Assembly (NCBI RefSeq): GCF_007570835.1
Contig: NZ_SUNC01000001.1
Span: 744,001 to 808,000, forward strand
DNA length: 64,000 bases
Origin: Croceicoccus sediminis
GTDB lineage: Bacteria > Pseudomonadota > Alphaproteobacteria > Sphingomonadales > Sphingomonadaceae
Direction of reading: 5' to 3'
This document shows, piece after piece, positions 28,508 through 41,940 of this stretch (position 1 is the first letter of the stretch; every line of letters starts with the position of its first letter). The notes beneath the pieces are model-generated. The model was given only the letters and a program-made list of their open reading frames with translations. It did no database searches and was not told the DNA's origin. The position numbers and the translations under genes are program-made.

Positions 28508-28587
28508 GCAAACCCCCTGGAATCGGGAGCTTGCATGGCATGGGACTGGTTAACCGCCCGCTAAGGCTATCGCGGGGGACGTGGCGA

Positions 28588-29031
28588 TCAATGGCTCATC
28601 AATTGCCCGCGAACCGCGCCTGCCGGATGTTCGGCATTGTGGACGTTGACGTAGAACGAACCCGGATCGGCCCAGATCGCCGCCATCGTATCGGCGTCGA
28701 CGTCGGCGCAGCCTTCGACCTTGCCGTCCGTCGGCGCGGAAAGGGCGACCGCGACACCGCCGTTCACACCTGCCGCGCCGCTGTGAATGTGCGCCGCCGT
28801 CGGTGCGTCGACTTTCGTAACCATCAGGCGATAGCAAAGCTTCCCGTCTTCATCCGGCCAGGCCATGAACTGGCCGCGTCCATCCTCGTCACCGTCCGAT
28901 ACCTCGTTCGTGCCGAGCAGGCCTGCCATCAGCATTTTGGAATGGCCGTCAGCCTTGGGATTTTCCTCATGATGACCAGCGATGGCGGGTGTAGCTGCGA
29001 CGATCGCAGCAAGAGCGATGATTTTTTTCAT
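28588..29031 (-). CDS. exported CHRD domain protein
   Basis: A 147-residue protein with a signal peptide (MKKIIALAAIVAATPAIA) and a single CHRD domain. The visible hallmarks are GLLGTNEV, CYRLMV, AHIHSGAAGVNG, and the C-terminal HNAEHPAGAVRGQL. CHRD domains were named from chordin; the bacterial members are exported and mostly uncharacterised. The conserved His residues may bind metal (inference). It lies between the Cys-motif genes and uvrA on the same strand. Confidence 0.85.
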   Translation of the reverse strand: MKKIIALAAIVAATPAIAGHHEENPKADGHSKMLMAGLLGTNEVSDGDEDGRGQFMAWPDEDGKLCYRLMVTKVDAPTAAHIHSGAAGVNGGVAVALSAPTDGKVEGCADVDADTMAAIWADPGSFYVNVHNAEHPAGAVRGQLMSH

Positions 29032-29083
29032 TCTTCGCGACTCCTTCTCCTGCGCTCAGCCTATCACGTGGCACGCGCTACCA

Positions 29084-32020
<2,937 letters not shown>

Positions 32021-32031
32021 GGGAGAATGAT

Positions 32032-32046
32032 GTTCCGCAAATGTTC
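32032..32046 (-). promoter_or_regulatory. LexA (SOS) box upstream of uvrA
   Basis: GTTC at 32032-32035 and GTTC at 32043-32046 are separated by exactly 7 nt, the alphaproteobacterial LexA operator. It is only 11 bp before the uvrA start codon, so a bound repressor would overlap the start of transcription or the ribosome-binding region. Confidence 0.78.
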
Positions 32047-32128
32047 CGCCGCGTCAAGCCGCATCGTCAGACGGTCGCGTGGCCAGTTACCGTCGATGTG
32101 GTAACGCGCGGCGCGATTGCAACGCCGG

Positions 32129-33112
32129 TCAGAACAACGGCGCGGGCTGTTCCAGCGGAATGCCCGCGCTGGCCGAGACCTGCCCGATCCATTGAACGAC
32201 TTTCGCGATTTCCTCGTCGACGGTTTCGCCGTGACTCTCCGAAGGTGTTGGAACCGCGCCGCCGGTCTTGGCATCGCGAGCGAATGTGCCGCCGTTCGCA
32301 ATTTCGCGAGCCATCTCGTCGCTGATCGCCGCGCCTGCGAATGCCATGGTGTGCCGGACGGTGTCGGCCGCCCGCTCCTTCACCAACCGCGCGTCGAGCG
32401 ATCGCAGCCTCTCGCCCGCCGCAGCCATCTGCATCGCAAACCAGCGCCGGTTCATCAGCCACGCCAGCCCCGCCACCTGCAAGTCGCTCATCGCGAAAAC
32501 TTGTCTGCCGTCCATACCGAGGTTCAGCGGCGCATAGTCCTGTATTTCGAGATAGAGCCGCCGGGCCCAGCTGCGCCCCGGCAATCCCTTGCGATGGATC
32601 GAGGCAAGAAACGCCTCGCACCCGCTCGAAAGCATGATCGCGCGCGCATCGGGGCGGGCCGCCATCAGGGGGGGGATCAGGCCATTGGCGTGATTGCTGG
32701 GCTTTACGAAGACGACCTCGCCCTCGCTGCGCGGGCGTGCAAGCAGCGCCAGCACCGGCGGCAACAGCGGATGCGCCGCCGTTCCATGGGCCGCGATGTC
32801 GTTGAGGATACCCGGCTCGCTATAGCCCACCGAATGCTCCGGAATGTCCAGCGCCTTGGCCAGCAGGGTCGAGCGACAGAACGCCGTGTGGAAGATGAAG
32901 TGCAGCCGCCCGCCGGGTTGGGCCACGTGCTGCAAGTCCGCCAGGGTCAGCCAGGTCTGGTCTTGCTCGCCGTACGGTTCGAACTGGGCCAGGAACGGAC
33001 CTTCGCCCAGCCGTTCACGGTCGATTTTCAGGAACTGGATGCGCCGCCCGGCCATGTCCAGCCGATGCGGCATCCATGCCGGGTCGCCGATGATCGTTGC
33101 CGCGCTTGCCAT
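32129..33112 (-). CDS. sulfotransferase-like P-loop protein
   Basis: A 327-residue protein whose FIFHTAFCRSTLLAKALD segment resembles the 5'-PSB loop of PAPS-dependent sulfotransferases. A later VVFVKPSNHANGLIP and an Arg-rich region are consistent with that fold. The match is by eye and the true donor is unknown. It is divergent from a 2OG-Fe(II) oxygenase gene, with 84 bp between them; similar pairings of sulfotransferase-like proteins with hydroxylases occur in sphingomonads (recollection, not checked). No signal peptide is visible, so it is probably cytoplasmic. Confidence 0.65.
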   Translation of the reverse strand: MASAATIIGDPAWMPHRLDMAGRRIQFLKIDRERLGEGPFLAQFEPYGEQDQTWLTLADLQHVAQPGGRLHFIFHTAFCRSTLLAKALDIPEHSVGYSEPGILNDIAAHGTAAHPLLPPVLALLARPRSEGEVVFVKPSNHANGLIPPLMAARPDARAIMLSSGCEAFLASIHRKGLPGRSWARRLYLEIQDYAPLNLGMDGRQVFAMSDLQVAGLAWLMNRRWFAMQMAAAGERLRSLDARLVKERAADTVRHTMAFAGAAISDEMAREIANGGTFARDAKTGGAVPTPSESHGETVDEEIAKVVQWIGQVSASAGIPLEQPAPLF

Positions 33113-33196
33113 GCCGATGCTCTAGGACGCTGCTTGGCGGTGTGCAATCGCGCCTCGCCTGTTCCGTCAGGCGGCGGGCGCTGCTAGCACGATGGC

Positions 33197-33946
33197 ATGG
33201 ACCTCGGCCTCAATCCCGAACTCGACCGCGCGGCGCTGGCGCAGACTTACCGGCACGACAATCGCGTGCAGATCCGCGACGTGCTGCGCCCTGAAAGCGC
33301 GCAGGCCGTGCTGGAGGCACTGCATGGCGTGCCTTGGAACCTTGTCTTCCGGGAAGGTGACAAGGTGGTGGAGATGACGCCGGAGCAGCTGCGCGCCCTC
33401 TCCCCGGAACAGGCCGGGCAGATCAGGCAAATCGTCGATCGCGGCGCGCAGAGCGGGTTCCAGTTCTTCTACAACAACTACCCGTTGCTGCAGGACTACT
33501 TCCGGCCCGGACGGCAGGACCGCGAGATTTTCCGCGCCTTCGAATTCCTGAACAGCGAGCCGGTTCTGGATTTCCTGCGCGAGGTCACCGGGCTGACGGA
33601 CACGCGCTGGGTGGATGCTCACGGCGCGCTGTATCAGGCCAATCATTTCCTGAAATACCATACCGACAAGTCGGAGACCGAGCCGCGCCTTGCCGCCTAT
33701 GTCCTTAGCCTGGCGCATGACTGGGATCTGGACTGGGGCGGGTTGCTGCAGTTCTGGAACGAAGATGACGACGTCGAATTCGCGCTACGCCCGCGGTTCA
33801 ACGCGCTCAACATCTTCACCGTGCCGCGCCGCCATTCGGTCAGCGCGGTGACATCCTATGCGCCGCCGCGCCGATTTTCGATTACGGGCTGGCTACGCGC
33901 GGACGAGCCGCCGTTTCCGATTCCGGCAACCAGCCAAAGCCGATGA
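33197..33946 (+). CDS. 2-oxoglutarate/Fe(II)-dependent oxygenase
   Basis: A prolyl-4-hydroxylase-type oxygenase of 249 residues. The iron triad is visible as HTD (FLKYHTDKSE) and a distal His in PRRHSVSAV, followed by the Arg that holds 2-oxoglutarate (RRFSITGW). A DWGGLLQFW motif sits between, as in family members acting on macromolecules. The protein substrate is unknown. The stop overlaps the start of thpR (ATGA), so the two are translated from one message. Confidence 0.85.
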   Translation: MDLGLNPELDRAALAQTYRHDNRVQIRDVLRPESAQAVLEALHGVPWNLVFREGDKVVEMTPEQLRALSPEQAGQIRQIVDRGAQSGFQFFYNNYPLLQDYFRPGRQDREIFRAFEFLNSEPVLDFLREVTGLTDTRWVDAHGALYQANHFLKYHTDKSETEPRLAAYVLSLAHDWDLDWGGLLQFWNEDDDVEFALRPRFNALNIFTVPRRHSVSAVTSYAPPRRFSITGWLRADEPPFPIPATSQSR

Positions 33947-34497
33947 GCCACCGCCTCTTCGTCGCCATTCGCCCAAGCGAGCAGGCGATGGATGCCATGT
34001 TCGATGTCATGGACTGCATCGAGGATGCCCGCTGGCAGGACGAAACACAGCTGCACCTGACCTTGCGCTATATCGGCGAAGTCGACACGCCGCAGGCCAA
34101 CGACATCGCTGACGCGCTGTCGCGGATAGAGATGCCTGCCTTCGATCTGGAACTGCGCGGACTGGGCCATTTTTCCCGGTCGCACTGGCCCCACGCCGTC
34201 TGGTCGGGTGTGGCGCATTCGCCCGAATTGCTGACGTTGCAGAAGAAGGTTGAGCGCGCCGTGGTCTCAGCAGGTTGCGAACCGGAAACGCGGCGGTTCC
34301 TGCCCCACGTGACGCTGGCGCGGCTCAACCGGTCTAGCGGCCCGATCGGCGACTGGATGGCGCGTTTCGGGGATTTTCACGCAGCGCCCATGCCGGTGGA
34401 CAGCTTCATCCTGTATGAAAGCACGCTGACGAACAGCGGGTCGCAATACGACCCTATCGTCAGGTTCGAACTGGGCAAAAACACAAACCTCAAGTAA
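33943..34497 (+). CDS. thpR: RNA 2',3'-cyclic phosphodiesterase ThpR
   Basis: A 2H phosphoesterase (LigT-like) that opens 2',3'-cyclic phosphates on RNA ends. Both HxTx signatures are present: HLTL near residue 39 and HVTL near residue 123. The 184-residue length fits. The ATG overlaps the oxygenase stop by 4 bp. Its 3' end overlaps the end of the opposite-strand gene by 8 bp. Confidence 0.92.
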   Translation: MSHRLFVAIRPSEQAMDAMFDVMDCIEDARWQDETQLHLTLRYIGEVDTPQANDIADALSRIEMPAFDLELRGLGHFSRSHWPHAVWSGVAHSPELLTLQKKVERAVVSAGCEPETRRFLPHVTLARLNRSSGPIGDWMARFGDFHAAPMPVDSFILYESTLTNSGSQYDPIVRFELGKNTNLK

Positions 34498-34813
34498 CCT
34501 TGAGGTCGACGTCGGCGACCATTCGCCCCCTGTATTCGCAGGTATAGCGCAGCACATAGACCGCCTCGCGCATCGATATCACCGATTCCTCGGCAAAACG
34601 GGCGCAGGAACTGGCGCAGGCGTCCGGCGAAAAGGTCGTGTCCTGCATCAGGATGACGTCCTTGATGTAATCGTTCGTCAGCCTGAACGTGCAGTCGAGC
34701 GCGGCCCGTTGCCGGATCGCCCGCGGATCGCGCGACTCCTGCGCCGCCGCCGGTACAACCGGCGCGGTGACGAGGCCCAGCACGACTGCGGCCAGGTAAG
34801 GTATTCCACGCAT
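34490..34813 (-). CDS. small exported protein of unknown function
   Basis: A 107-residue protein with a signal peptide (YLAAVVLGLVTAPVVPAAAQ). The mature part has four or five cysteines (ALDCTFRL, SPDACASSCARF and RYTCEYRG), so disulfides are likely. No family is recognised. The start could be the ATG at 34813 or a TTG three codons earlier; no good ribosome-binding site decides. It is downstream of nothing obvious and its end overlaps thpR. Confidence 0.7.
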   Translation of the reverse strand: MRGIPYLAAVVLGLVTAPVVPAAAQESRDPRAIRQRAALDCTFRLTNDYIKDVILMQDTTFSPDACASSCARFAEESVISMREAVYVLRYTCEYRGRMVADVDLKVT

Positions 34814-34852
34814 CCTGGACAAATCATGCCGTAACCGTGGTTTCAGTCAAGT

Positions 34853-35635
34853 TTACGCGGGCAACTGTCCCATGGCGAGAGCGCGCGCGCCCCGCTCGCC
34901 CAACCATTGGCAGGGGACTTGCCACACGTTTTCGATGACTTCGCGCGACAGCGCCCTTTCGGGGATGTTGTCGGCGACGATCCGGCCACGATCGATCACG
35001 ATGACCCGGCCCGCGTGGTTCATGGCGGCGGCAAGATCGTGCATGACGACCACGACACCGCGCCCCGCGTTCGCCTGTTCCTTCAGTGAAACGGCCAGTG
35101 CCTGTTGGTGCGACAGGTCGAGATTGGCCAGCGGTTCATCGGCCAGGATCCAGTCCGGCTCCCCGGCCAGCACCCGCCCCATGGCGGCGCGCGCCTTTTC
35201 CCCGCCCGATAGCTGAGAGACGGGACGATCGGCCAGCAGATCCAGCTCCATCGCCGTCATGGCCTTGGCAATCGCGTCGCGGTCCGCATCCCTGCTGGCC
35301 CGCGCCGGACGGCCGGGAACGGAACGCCAAGGCAGGCGGCCCAGCGAAACCAGCGTCGCCACCGAAATGTCCCACGCGACATCCGCCTGTTGCGGCAGGA
35401 ATCCGATCAGGCGCGCTCTTTCGCGGGCGGGAATGGACGACACTCCACGACCGCCCAGCTTGACTGCTCCGCCCGCCGCGGGAAGCAGCCCCGCCAGCGC
35501 CGCCAGCAGGCTCGACTTGCCAGCGCCGTTCGGGCCGCAAATCGCGGTGAGCACGCCCGGTTCAAGCGCGAGCGAGACATCCTCGACCACCTTTCGGTGC
35601 GCGCGCGAGACCGCAAGATCGCTTGCCATCAGCAT
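34853..35635 (-). CDS. btuD: vitamin B12 ABC transporter ATPase BtuD
   Basis: The ATP-hydrolysing subunit of a FecCD/BtuCD-type importer. Walker A GPNGAGKSS is at residues 34-42. The Q-loop segment (GFLPQQ), the LSGGEKARAAMGR signature and Walker B (WILADEPLANLD) follow. It has 260 residues. The ATG overlaps the TGA of the permease gene (TGATG); an ATG two codons on is possible. As the last gene of a riboswitch-controlled operon with btuB, btuF and btuC, cobalamin is the expected cargo. Confidence 0.88.
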   Translation of the reverse strand: MLMASDLAVSRAHRKVVEDVSLALEPGVLTAICGPNGAGKSSLLAALAGLLPAAGGAVKLGGRGVSSIPARERARLIGFLPQQADVAWDISVATLVSLGRLPWRSVPGRPARASRDADRDAIAKAMTAMELDLLADRPVSQLSGGEKARAAMGRVLAGEPDWILADEPLANLDLSHQQALAVSLKEQANAGRGVVVVMHDLAAAMNHAGRVIVIDRGRIVADNIPERALSREVIENVWQVPCQWLGERGARALAMGQLPA

Positions 35636-36594
35636 CAGGCGAGTTCCCGGCGCAGACGCAAGAGAAGCGCAAGGAAGAACGGCGCACCCAGCAGCGAAAG
35701 CGCGATGCCAAGCCGCAACTCGCTCGCCATCGGCAGGATGCGGCAGATCGTGTCGGCGACCAGCACCAGCAGTCCGCCGGCCAGCGCGCTGGGCAGGATA
35801 AGGCTGGATGGACGGCGATCCGTGAACGGGCGCACGAGATGCGGAACCATCAGGCCGACGAAGCCGATGATGCCCGCAACGGCGACGCCCGCCCCGATGA
35901 CAAGGCCGATGCCCAGCACGATCCACCACTGCAACCGCTTTGCCTCGACCCCCAGCGACACGGCGGCCTGCTCACCCAGCGTCAAGGCGTCGAGCGAGGG
36001 CCCGGTCCGCCACAGCACCGCCAGCCCCGCCAAAGTGAGCGGCGCGGCGATCCACAAATCGGCCCAGCTTCGATCGGTCAGCGCGCCCATCAGCCACGTC
36101 ACGATCTCGCTGGTTGCGAAAGGGTTGGGTGATAGCGAGATGGCAAGGCTGGTCAGCGTTCCGGCAAGGCTGGCGATCATCAGGCCCGCCAGCGTGAACA
36201 GCGCGATCCCGCCCGTGCGTCCGGCAATCAGGGCGAGAAGGGCCATCGCCCCGCCAGCGCCGACCAATGCGAATGCGGGAAGCACGAAAGGAACCGAGGC
36301 CAGCCCCAGGAACAGGGCCATAACCGCCCCGAATGCCGCGCCCGGAGCGATACCGAACAGGCCCGGATCGGCCAGAGGATTGCGCAAGTAGCCCTGCATC
36401 GCGGCACCCGCACCGCCAAGACCCGCGCCGATGACAACGGCAAGGAGCCCGCGCGGCAAGCGTAGTTCCATCAGGATCGTCGTCGCGTGCGGCACGGGAT
36501 CGGCCCATGGCGCGATCCACGCCCGCCCTGCCAGCAGCGATAGCGGCAGCGCGGCGGCGAGTGCCAGAAGTAGAAGGAGCGAAAGGCGCCTCAC
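35635..36594 (-). CDS. btuC: vitamin B12 ABC transporter permease BtuC
   Basis: A FecCD-family inner-membrane permease with about ten helices and 319 residues. Typical motifs are LRLPRGLLAVVIGAGLGGAG near residue 45, NPLADPGLFGIAPGA and GFVGLMVPHLVR near the ATPase contact. The start is the GTG at 36594, overlapping the btuF stop by 4 bp (GTGA), so translation is coupled. The frame is open upstream but inside btuF. Confidence 0.88.
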   Translation of the reverse strand: MRRLSLLLLLALAAALPLSLLAGRAWIAPWADPVPHATTILMELRLPRGLLAVVIGAGLGGAGAAMQGYLRNPLADPGLFGIAPGAAFGAVMALFLGLASVPFVLPAFALVGAGGAMALLALIAGRTGGIALFTLAGLMIASLAGTLTSLAISLSPNPFATSEIVTWLMGALTDRSWADLWIAAPLTLAGLAVLWRTGPSLDALTLGEQAAVSLGVEAKRLQWWIVLGIGLVIGAGVAVAGIIGFVGLMVPHLVRPFTDRRPSSLILPSALAGGLLVLVADTICRILPMASELRLGIALSLLGAPFFLALLLRLRRELA

Positions 36595-37415
36595 CGCGGC
36601 AAGCCCTCCCGGATCTCGGCAAGTCTGGCCGCCGCGGCAATGATCGTCGGACCGCCACACCACGTCAGCCGCGTATCGAAATCGGTCGTCCGGCCGGACA
36701 GCGCGGCCAAAGCGGGATGGTTCTGCATCCGCCCGCTCCCGGCGTTCAGGATCACTTGCGGCGGATCGGCCAGCACGTCTTCGAGCGGCACTACGGCCCC
36801 CTGCCCCAGCCCGCGCCCTGCCGAAAAGTTGGTGAAGCCGGTATTGCGCAGCAGATCGGAGACCAGCGTAGCTTCGCCCGGCACAAGACCACCTGATTGC
36901 CAGACTAGGGCAGAGACCGGCTCCTGACCGGAGGGCTTCGCCGCGATCAGGCTTTCGTCGATTTCGGTCACTAGCCGCTCTCCGGCATCCCGCTCGTCAG
37001 CGATGGCAGCAAGTTCGCGCACTTGCTGCCTCGCATCATCGACCGAAGCGATCGAACCTGTCTTCACCACGCGATACCCCATCGCGGCAAGCGCCCGCTC
37101 GGTCGCCGGCGGCAGAAACGTGCCGGCAATGACGACGTCAGGGTCCAGCCGCGCGATTTCTTCCGCGTTGCCCGAGGTGGCGGCGAAACGCCGTGCAACA
37201 TCGGTATCCATCGAACTGGATGCCGGATCCTGGCTGTAATGCGAAACCGCGACCAGATGACCGGGAGCAATCTCGGCCAGAATGGCATCGGCGCAGGGGT
37301 TCAGCGACGCGATTCGCGGGCCGCCTGCATCCTCGCCGTCCCGGTTATCCGGCGCGGGCGCACACGCGGCGGCAAGCAAGCTTGCCAGCACCGCGATATG
37401 CGCGCCGCGCCGCAT
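36591..37415 (-). CDS. btuF: vitamin B12 ABC transporter substrate-binding lipoprotein BtuF
   Basis: A periplasmic binding protein of the TroA/BtuF fold, 274 residues. The signal ends in LLAAAC, a lipobox, so it is probably tethered to a membrane. RIASLNPCADAILAEI and PDVVIAG are typical of the fold. It starts 3 bp after the btuB stop and overlaps btuC, so it captures cobalamin delivered by BtuB and hands it to BtuCD. Ligand identity is inferred from the riboswitch. Confidence 0.85.
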   Translation of the reverse strand: MRRGAHIAVLASLLAAACAPAPDNRDGEDAGGPRIASLNPCADAILAEIAPGHLVAVSHYSQDPASSSMDTDVARRFAATSGNAEEIARLDPDVVIAGTFLPPATERALAAMGYRVVKTGSIASVDDARQQVRELAAIADERDAGERLVTEIDESLIAAKPSGQEPVSALVWQSGGLVPGEATLVSDLLRNTGFTNFSAGRGLGQGAVVPLEDVLADPPQVILNAGSGRMQNHPALAALSGRTTDFDTRLTWCGGPTIIAAAARLAEIREGLPR

Positions 37416-37418
37416 GGA

Positions 37419-39284
37419 TCAGATGCTCAGCCGAGCGCCGACATAGGCGCTGCGCCCCGCAGTTCCGTATCCGGCGACGGTTTCATATCCGGCGTCGAAC
37501 AGGTTCTCGACCCGGCCGAACAGCTCAACCGTGCCCAGCGGCACCGAACCGCGCAAGTCGACGGTCTGATACCCGTCCAGCCGCGTCCATTCGCCGCGAT
37601 CGTCGAAGCTGTCTCCGACCATGCGAATGTCTGTGCCCAGTGCGATTCCCGCGAAAGGCGCGGTCCAGTCGAGGCTGGCCGTCATCGCGTGGCGTGGGCG
37701 GCGGTTGAGGTCGTTGCCTTCATAAACGCCGCCCGGCGTCCGGTCGGTCGATTCGACATATGTATAGACAAGGCCTGCACGCAGATTGTCCGAAGGACGC
37801 GCGCCCAGTTCGATCTCGACCCCTTCGGACCGCGCCTTGCCGATGTTGTAATAGGAATAGGACACGAGATCGAAATCGATCAGGTTGCGGCTGTCCCGGC
37901 GGAACAGCGAAACCCCTGCGAAGAACGGACCGTCGCGGTATCCTTTCTCCAGGCCGATGTCATAGCCCTTGCTCGTTTCCGGGTTCAGCCCGGTATCGCC
38001 ATAGAACGAATAGAGCTGGTAAAGCGAAGGGACCTTGAACCCCTCACCGTAACTGGCGCGCACACGCAGGTCTGCCGCGATCGAGACCGCGGCGTTGGCA
38101 CCGAACGTCCATTCATCGCCGAAGGTCGAGTGATCGTCATAGCGCGCACCGGCCGAAACCGACGCAAAAGGCAAGTAGATACCCAGCATGGCGTGGCCGC
38201 TGTTGATCGAGGCATCCCGGGTCGTGCCACTGTCCTCGAATTCCGACCATTCCCGATCTGCGCCGAAGTCGAGCCGCACCGGACCTGCCAGAGCGTACTG
38301 CCCGAAGACCTCGGCCCGCTCGGTACGGCCCTTCGTGGCATAGGGAAAATCGCCGTAGCTTTGGCCGGTATACGTCCGCTCGGTATCCGAAAGCGCATAG
38401 CCCGCGCGCAGCGACAGGCGGTCGCCACGGTATTCCGCGCCGATCCGGCCCGACCACTCGCTGGTATCCTGCAAGTCGGCGGTGTCGGCAAAGGCGTAAG
38501 TGGGCGCAGGGTAGCCGTCCTGTTCCAGCCGGGAATCGGCATAGCGGCCATTTGCCACGATGCTGAGGATGTCGGTCAGCCGGTACCGCGCGCGGCCGGT
38601 GACTTGATACTGGCGATATCCGTCATCTTCGGTGCCGCTGCGTGCCGCGCTGAAACCGTCGGTGTCATAGTAGCTGCCGGTGACGCCCATTTCGAACGCA
38701 TCGCCGCGAATACCGCCGCCAAGCGTGGTGTAAACGCTATCGCGCGCGCCATATTCGGCACTGGCCACAATCCCGTCCGGCGCGCGGGTGGTCAGGTTCA
38801 TGACCCCGCCCATCGCATCGGCGCCCCAGGCAACGGAATTCGGCCCGCGCAGCAGTTCGATCTGCTCGATCTCGCCTGCCAGCAGATTACCGAAGTCGAA
38901 ACCGCCGCCGGGCGATGCGGCGTCGTTGACTTTCACCCCGTCGATCAGGACCAGAAGCTGCTCGGACGCGGCGCCGCGCACGCGAACGCCGGTGAACCCG
39001 CCCGCCCCGCCGTTTCGCGTGGCCGTGACGCCGGGCATGCGCTGAAGCACGCGGGAAAGGTCCGGGCCCTGCACGGACTCGATCTCATCGCGCGAGATGA
39101 TCGATATCGGCTGCCCGGTCTGAGAGACGTCGATCGGCAGCCCCGTCGCAGTCACGGTGATGGTGGACACTTCCTCCACCATCGGCGGCGGGGCGGCTGT
39201 CGCGTATTCGATCTCACCATCGGCATCCTGCGCAAGGGCGGGTGCGGCAAGGACGGAACTCAACAGGAACAGGTACTTGTACAT
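37419..39284 (-). CDS. btuB: TonB-dependent vitamin B12 receptor BtuB
   Basis: An outer-membrane TonB-dependent receptor of 621 residues. After a signal peptide (LFLLSSVLAAPALAQ) comes a candidate TonB box (VSTITVTATG). The plug domain has ISIISRDEIESVQG, LSRVLQRMPGV and LLRGPNSVAWGADAMGGVMN. The 22-strand barrel ends in AYVGARLSI. The ATG at 39284 has GGGAG five bases upstream, and this site is in the 3' arm of a hairpin. The cobalamin riboswitch upstream makes B12 the likely ligand. Confidence 0.92.
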   Translation of the reverse strand: MYKYLFLLSSVLAAPALAQDADGEIEYATAAPPPMVEEVSTITVTATGLPIDVSQTGQPISIISRDEIESVQGPDLSRVLQRMPGVTATRNGGAGGFTGVRVRGAASEQLLVLIDGVKVNDAASPGGGFDFGNLLAGEIEQIELLRGPNSVAWGADAMGGVMNLTTRAPDGIVASAEYGARDSVYTTLGGGIRGDAFEMGVTGSYYDTDGFSAARSGTEDDGYRQYQVTGRARYRLTDILSIVANGRYADSRLEQDGYPAPTYAFADTADLQDTSEWSGRIGAEYRGDRLSLRAGYALSDTERTYTGQSYGDFPYATKGRTERAEVFGQYALAGPVRLDFGADREWSEFEDSGTTRDASINSGHAMLGIYLPFASVSAGARYDDHSTFGDEWTFGANAAVSIAADLRVRASYGEGFKVPSLYQLYSFYGDTGLNPETSKGYDIGLEKGYRDGPFFAGVSLFRRDSRNLIDFDLVSYSYYNIGKARSEGVEIELGARPSDNLRAGLVYTYVESTDRTPGGVYEGNDLNRRPRHAMTASLDWTAPFAGIALGTDIRMVGDSFDDRGEWTRLDGYQTVDLRGSVPLGTVELFGRVENLFDAGYETVAGYGTAGRSAYVGARLSI

Positions 39285-39285
39285 A

Positions 39286-39324
39286 AAAACTCCCGAATGG
39301 AACGAAACGCCGTCCAGACGGGAG
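39286..39324 (-). promoter_or_regulatory. candidate riboswitch expression platform (SD-sequestering hairpin)
   Basis: CTCCCG at 39290-39295 pairs with CGGGAG at 39319-39324. On the transcript the distal arm contains the btuB ribosome-binding site GGGAG and is followed by TTTTT before the ATG. A competing hairpin CCGTC/GACGG (39310-39314 with 39317-39321) uses the same bases and would free the site. This suits translational control by the upstream riboswitch. Confidence 0.6.
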
Positions 39325-39398
39325 ATCAGCCGGACACATTGCCGACCGACCGCTCGCTGCTCCAGGTACACCCCGCCCCGAAACGTGAACGACAGCTA

Positions 39399-39590
39399 CG
39401 GGCAGGTCTCCTGGCTCCCGGGTCATCGCGCATCCCTTCGCCTTCCCGGTCCGCATCGCTGCGGCAGCCAGTGGCGCGTGAAGGGCGCGCTGTCCGGTTA
39501 CAGTTGCGGGGGCAGCGCCGGAGTGGCAGGCTTCGAAACGAAGCACAAAGCGCACCGGACTTCCCTCTTAGCGCCTCACCCGGATGGGAT
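39399..39590 (-). promoter_or_regulatory. cobalamin riboswitch
   Basis: Read on the minus strand, the region contains in order the AAGAGGGAAG-CCGGTGCG entry, GCCACTCCGGCGC, CCCCCGCAACTGTAA, and the closing B12 box AGCCAGGAGACCTGCC (39402-39417). These are the conserved blocks of the adenosylcobalamin element in the right order and spacing. It precedes btuB by about 115 nt. Binding of cobalamin should shut off the btuB-btuF-btuC-btuD operon. Exact ends are approximate. Confidence 0.93.
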
Positions 39591-41297
<1,707 letters not shown>

Positions 41298-41301
<4 letters not shown>

Positions 41302-41918
41302 GGCTGCGCGCTGCCCTTCAGGCCGGTGCGGTTTCCGCGCCGATGCTGATGGCGGCACCTGCCTTTGCGGCTGACGACGTTTATCCGATCGACACGTTGT
41401 TCGCCGAATTCGCCAAGGCGTGCGGCACGATGCCCGACTATGCGGGAACCGTTGCAAGCGTCGCCGGGGCCGGTTGGGAAGCGACTGACCGAGCCGGCGT
41501 CCCCGCCCTCGCCTCCTTCATGGAATTTGCCGAAGACGCCGGTCAGAAGGCCGTTGCCGAAATGGGCGGCACGATGTCGCCCGCGGCTATTTTTCGCAAC
41601 ACGGTCGGGGGCGAGGAAGTCGCCATCGTCGTGACCGAAGTGACCGTCCACGGCGGCCGCGTCACCGGATGCCGCCTGTTCGATCCGGCCGAAACTCGCG
41701 ATGCGGGCGCCGCAAAGATCGCGGAACTGGCTGGAAGCGAGCCCGTTCAGAAGATCGAACGGGAAGGCAACACCATCGTGAAGTTCGAGGGGCTCAGCCC
41801 GTCAACAGACAGTTTCGACTACTATTTCGTCCCGGCGGGTAGCCCGCTGGAATCCCATGTCCATTTCAACGGCCTGGCCATGAAGATCGATTCGATCGGC
41901 CCTGTCGCCAACGACTGA
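41298..41918 (+). CDS. exported protein, probable paralogue of the preceding gene
   Basis: A 206-residue protein with a signal peptide ([19 protein letters not shown]). The GTG start overlaps the previous stop by 4 bp. FAKACGTM, a Trp 17 residues later (AGWEAT), then EVAIVVTEV and VTGCRLFDP repeat the landmarks of its neighbour. A further C-terminal part includes [18 protein letters not shown]. It lies 22 bp before sucD. The function is unknown; location points to co-expression with the TCA enzymes, not to a role. Confidence 0.75.
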
Positions 41919-41940
41919 CCCAGCAAGAGGGGAAAACCGA

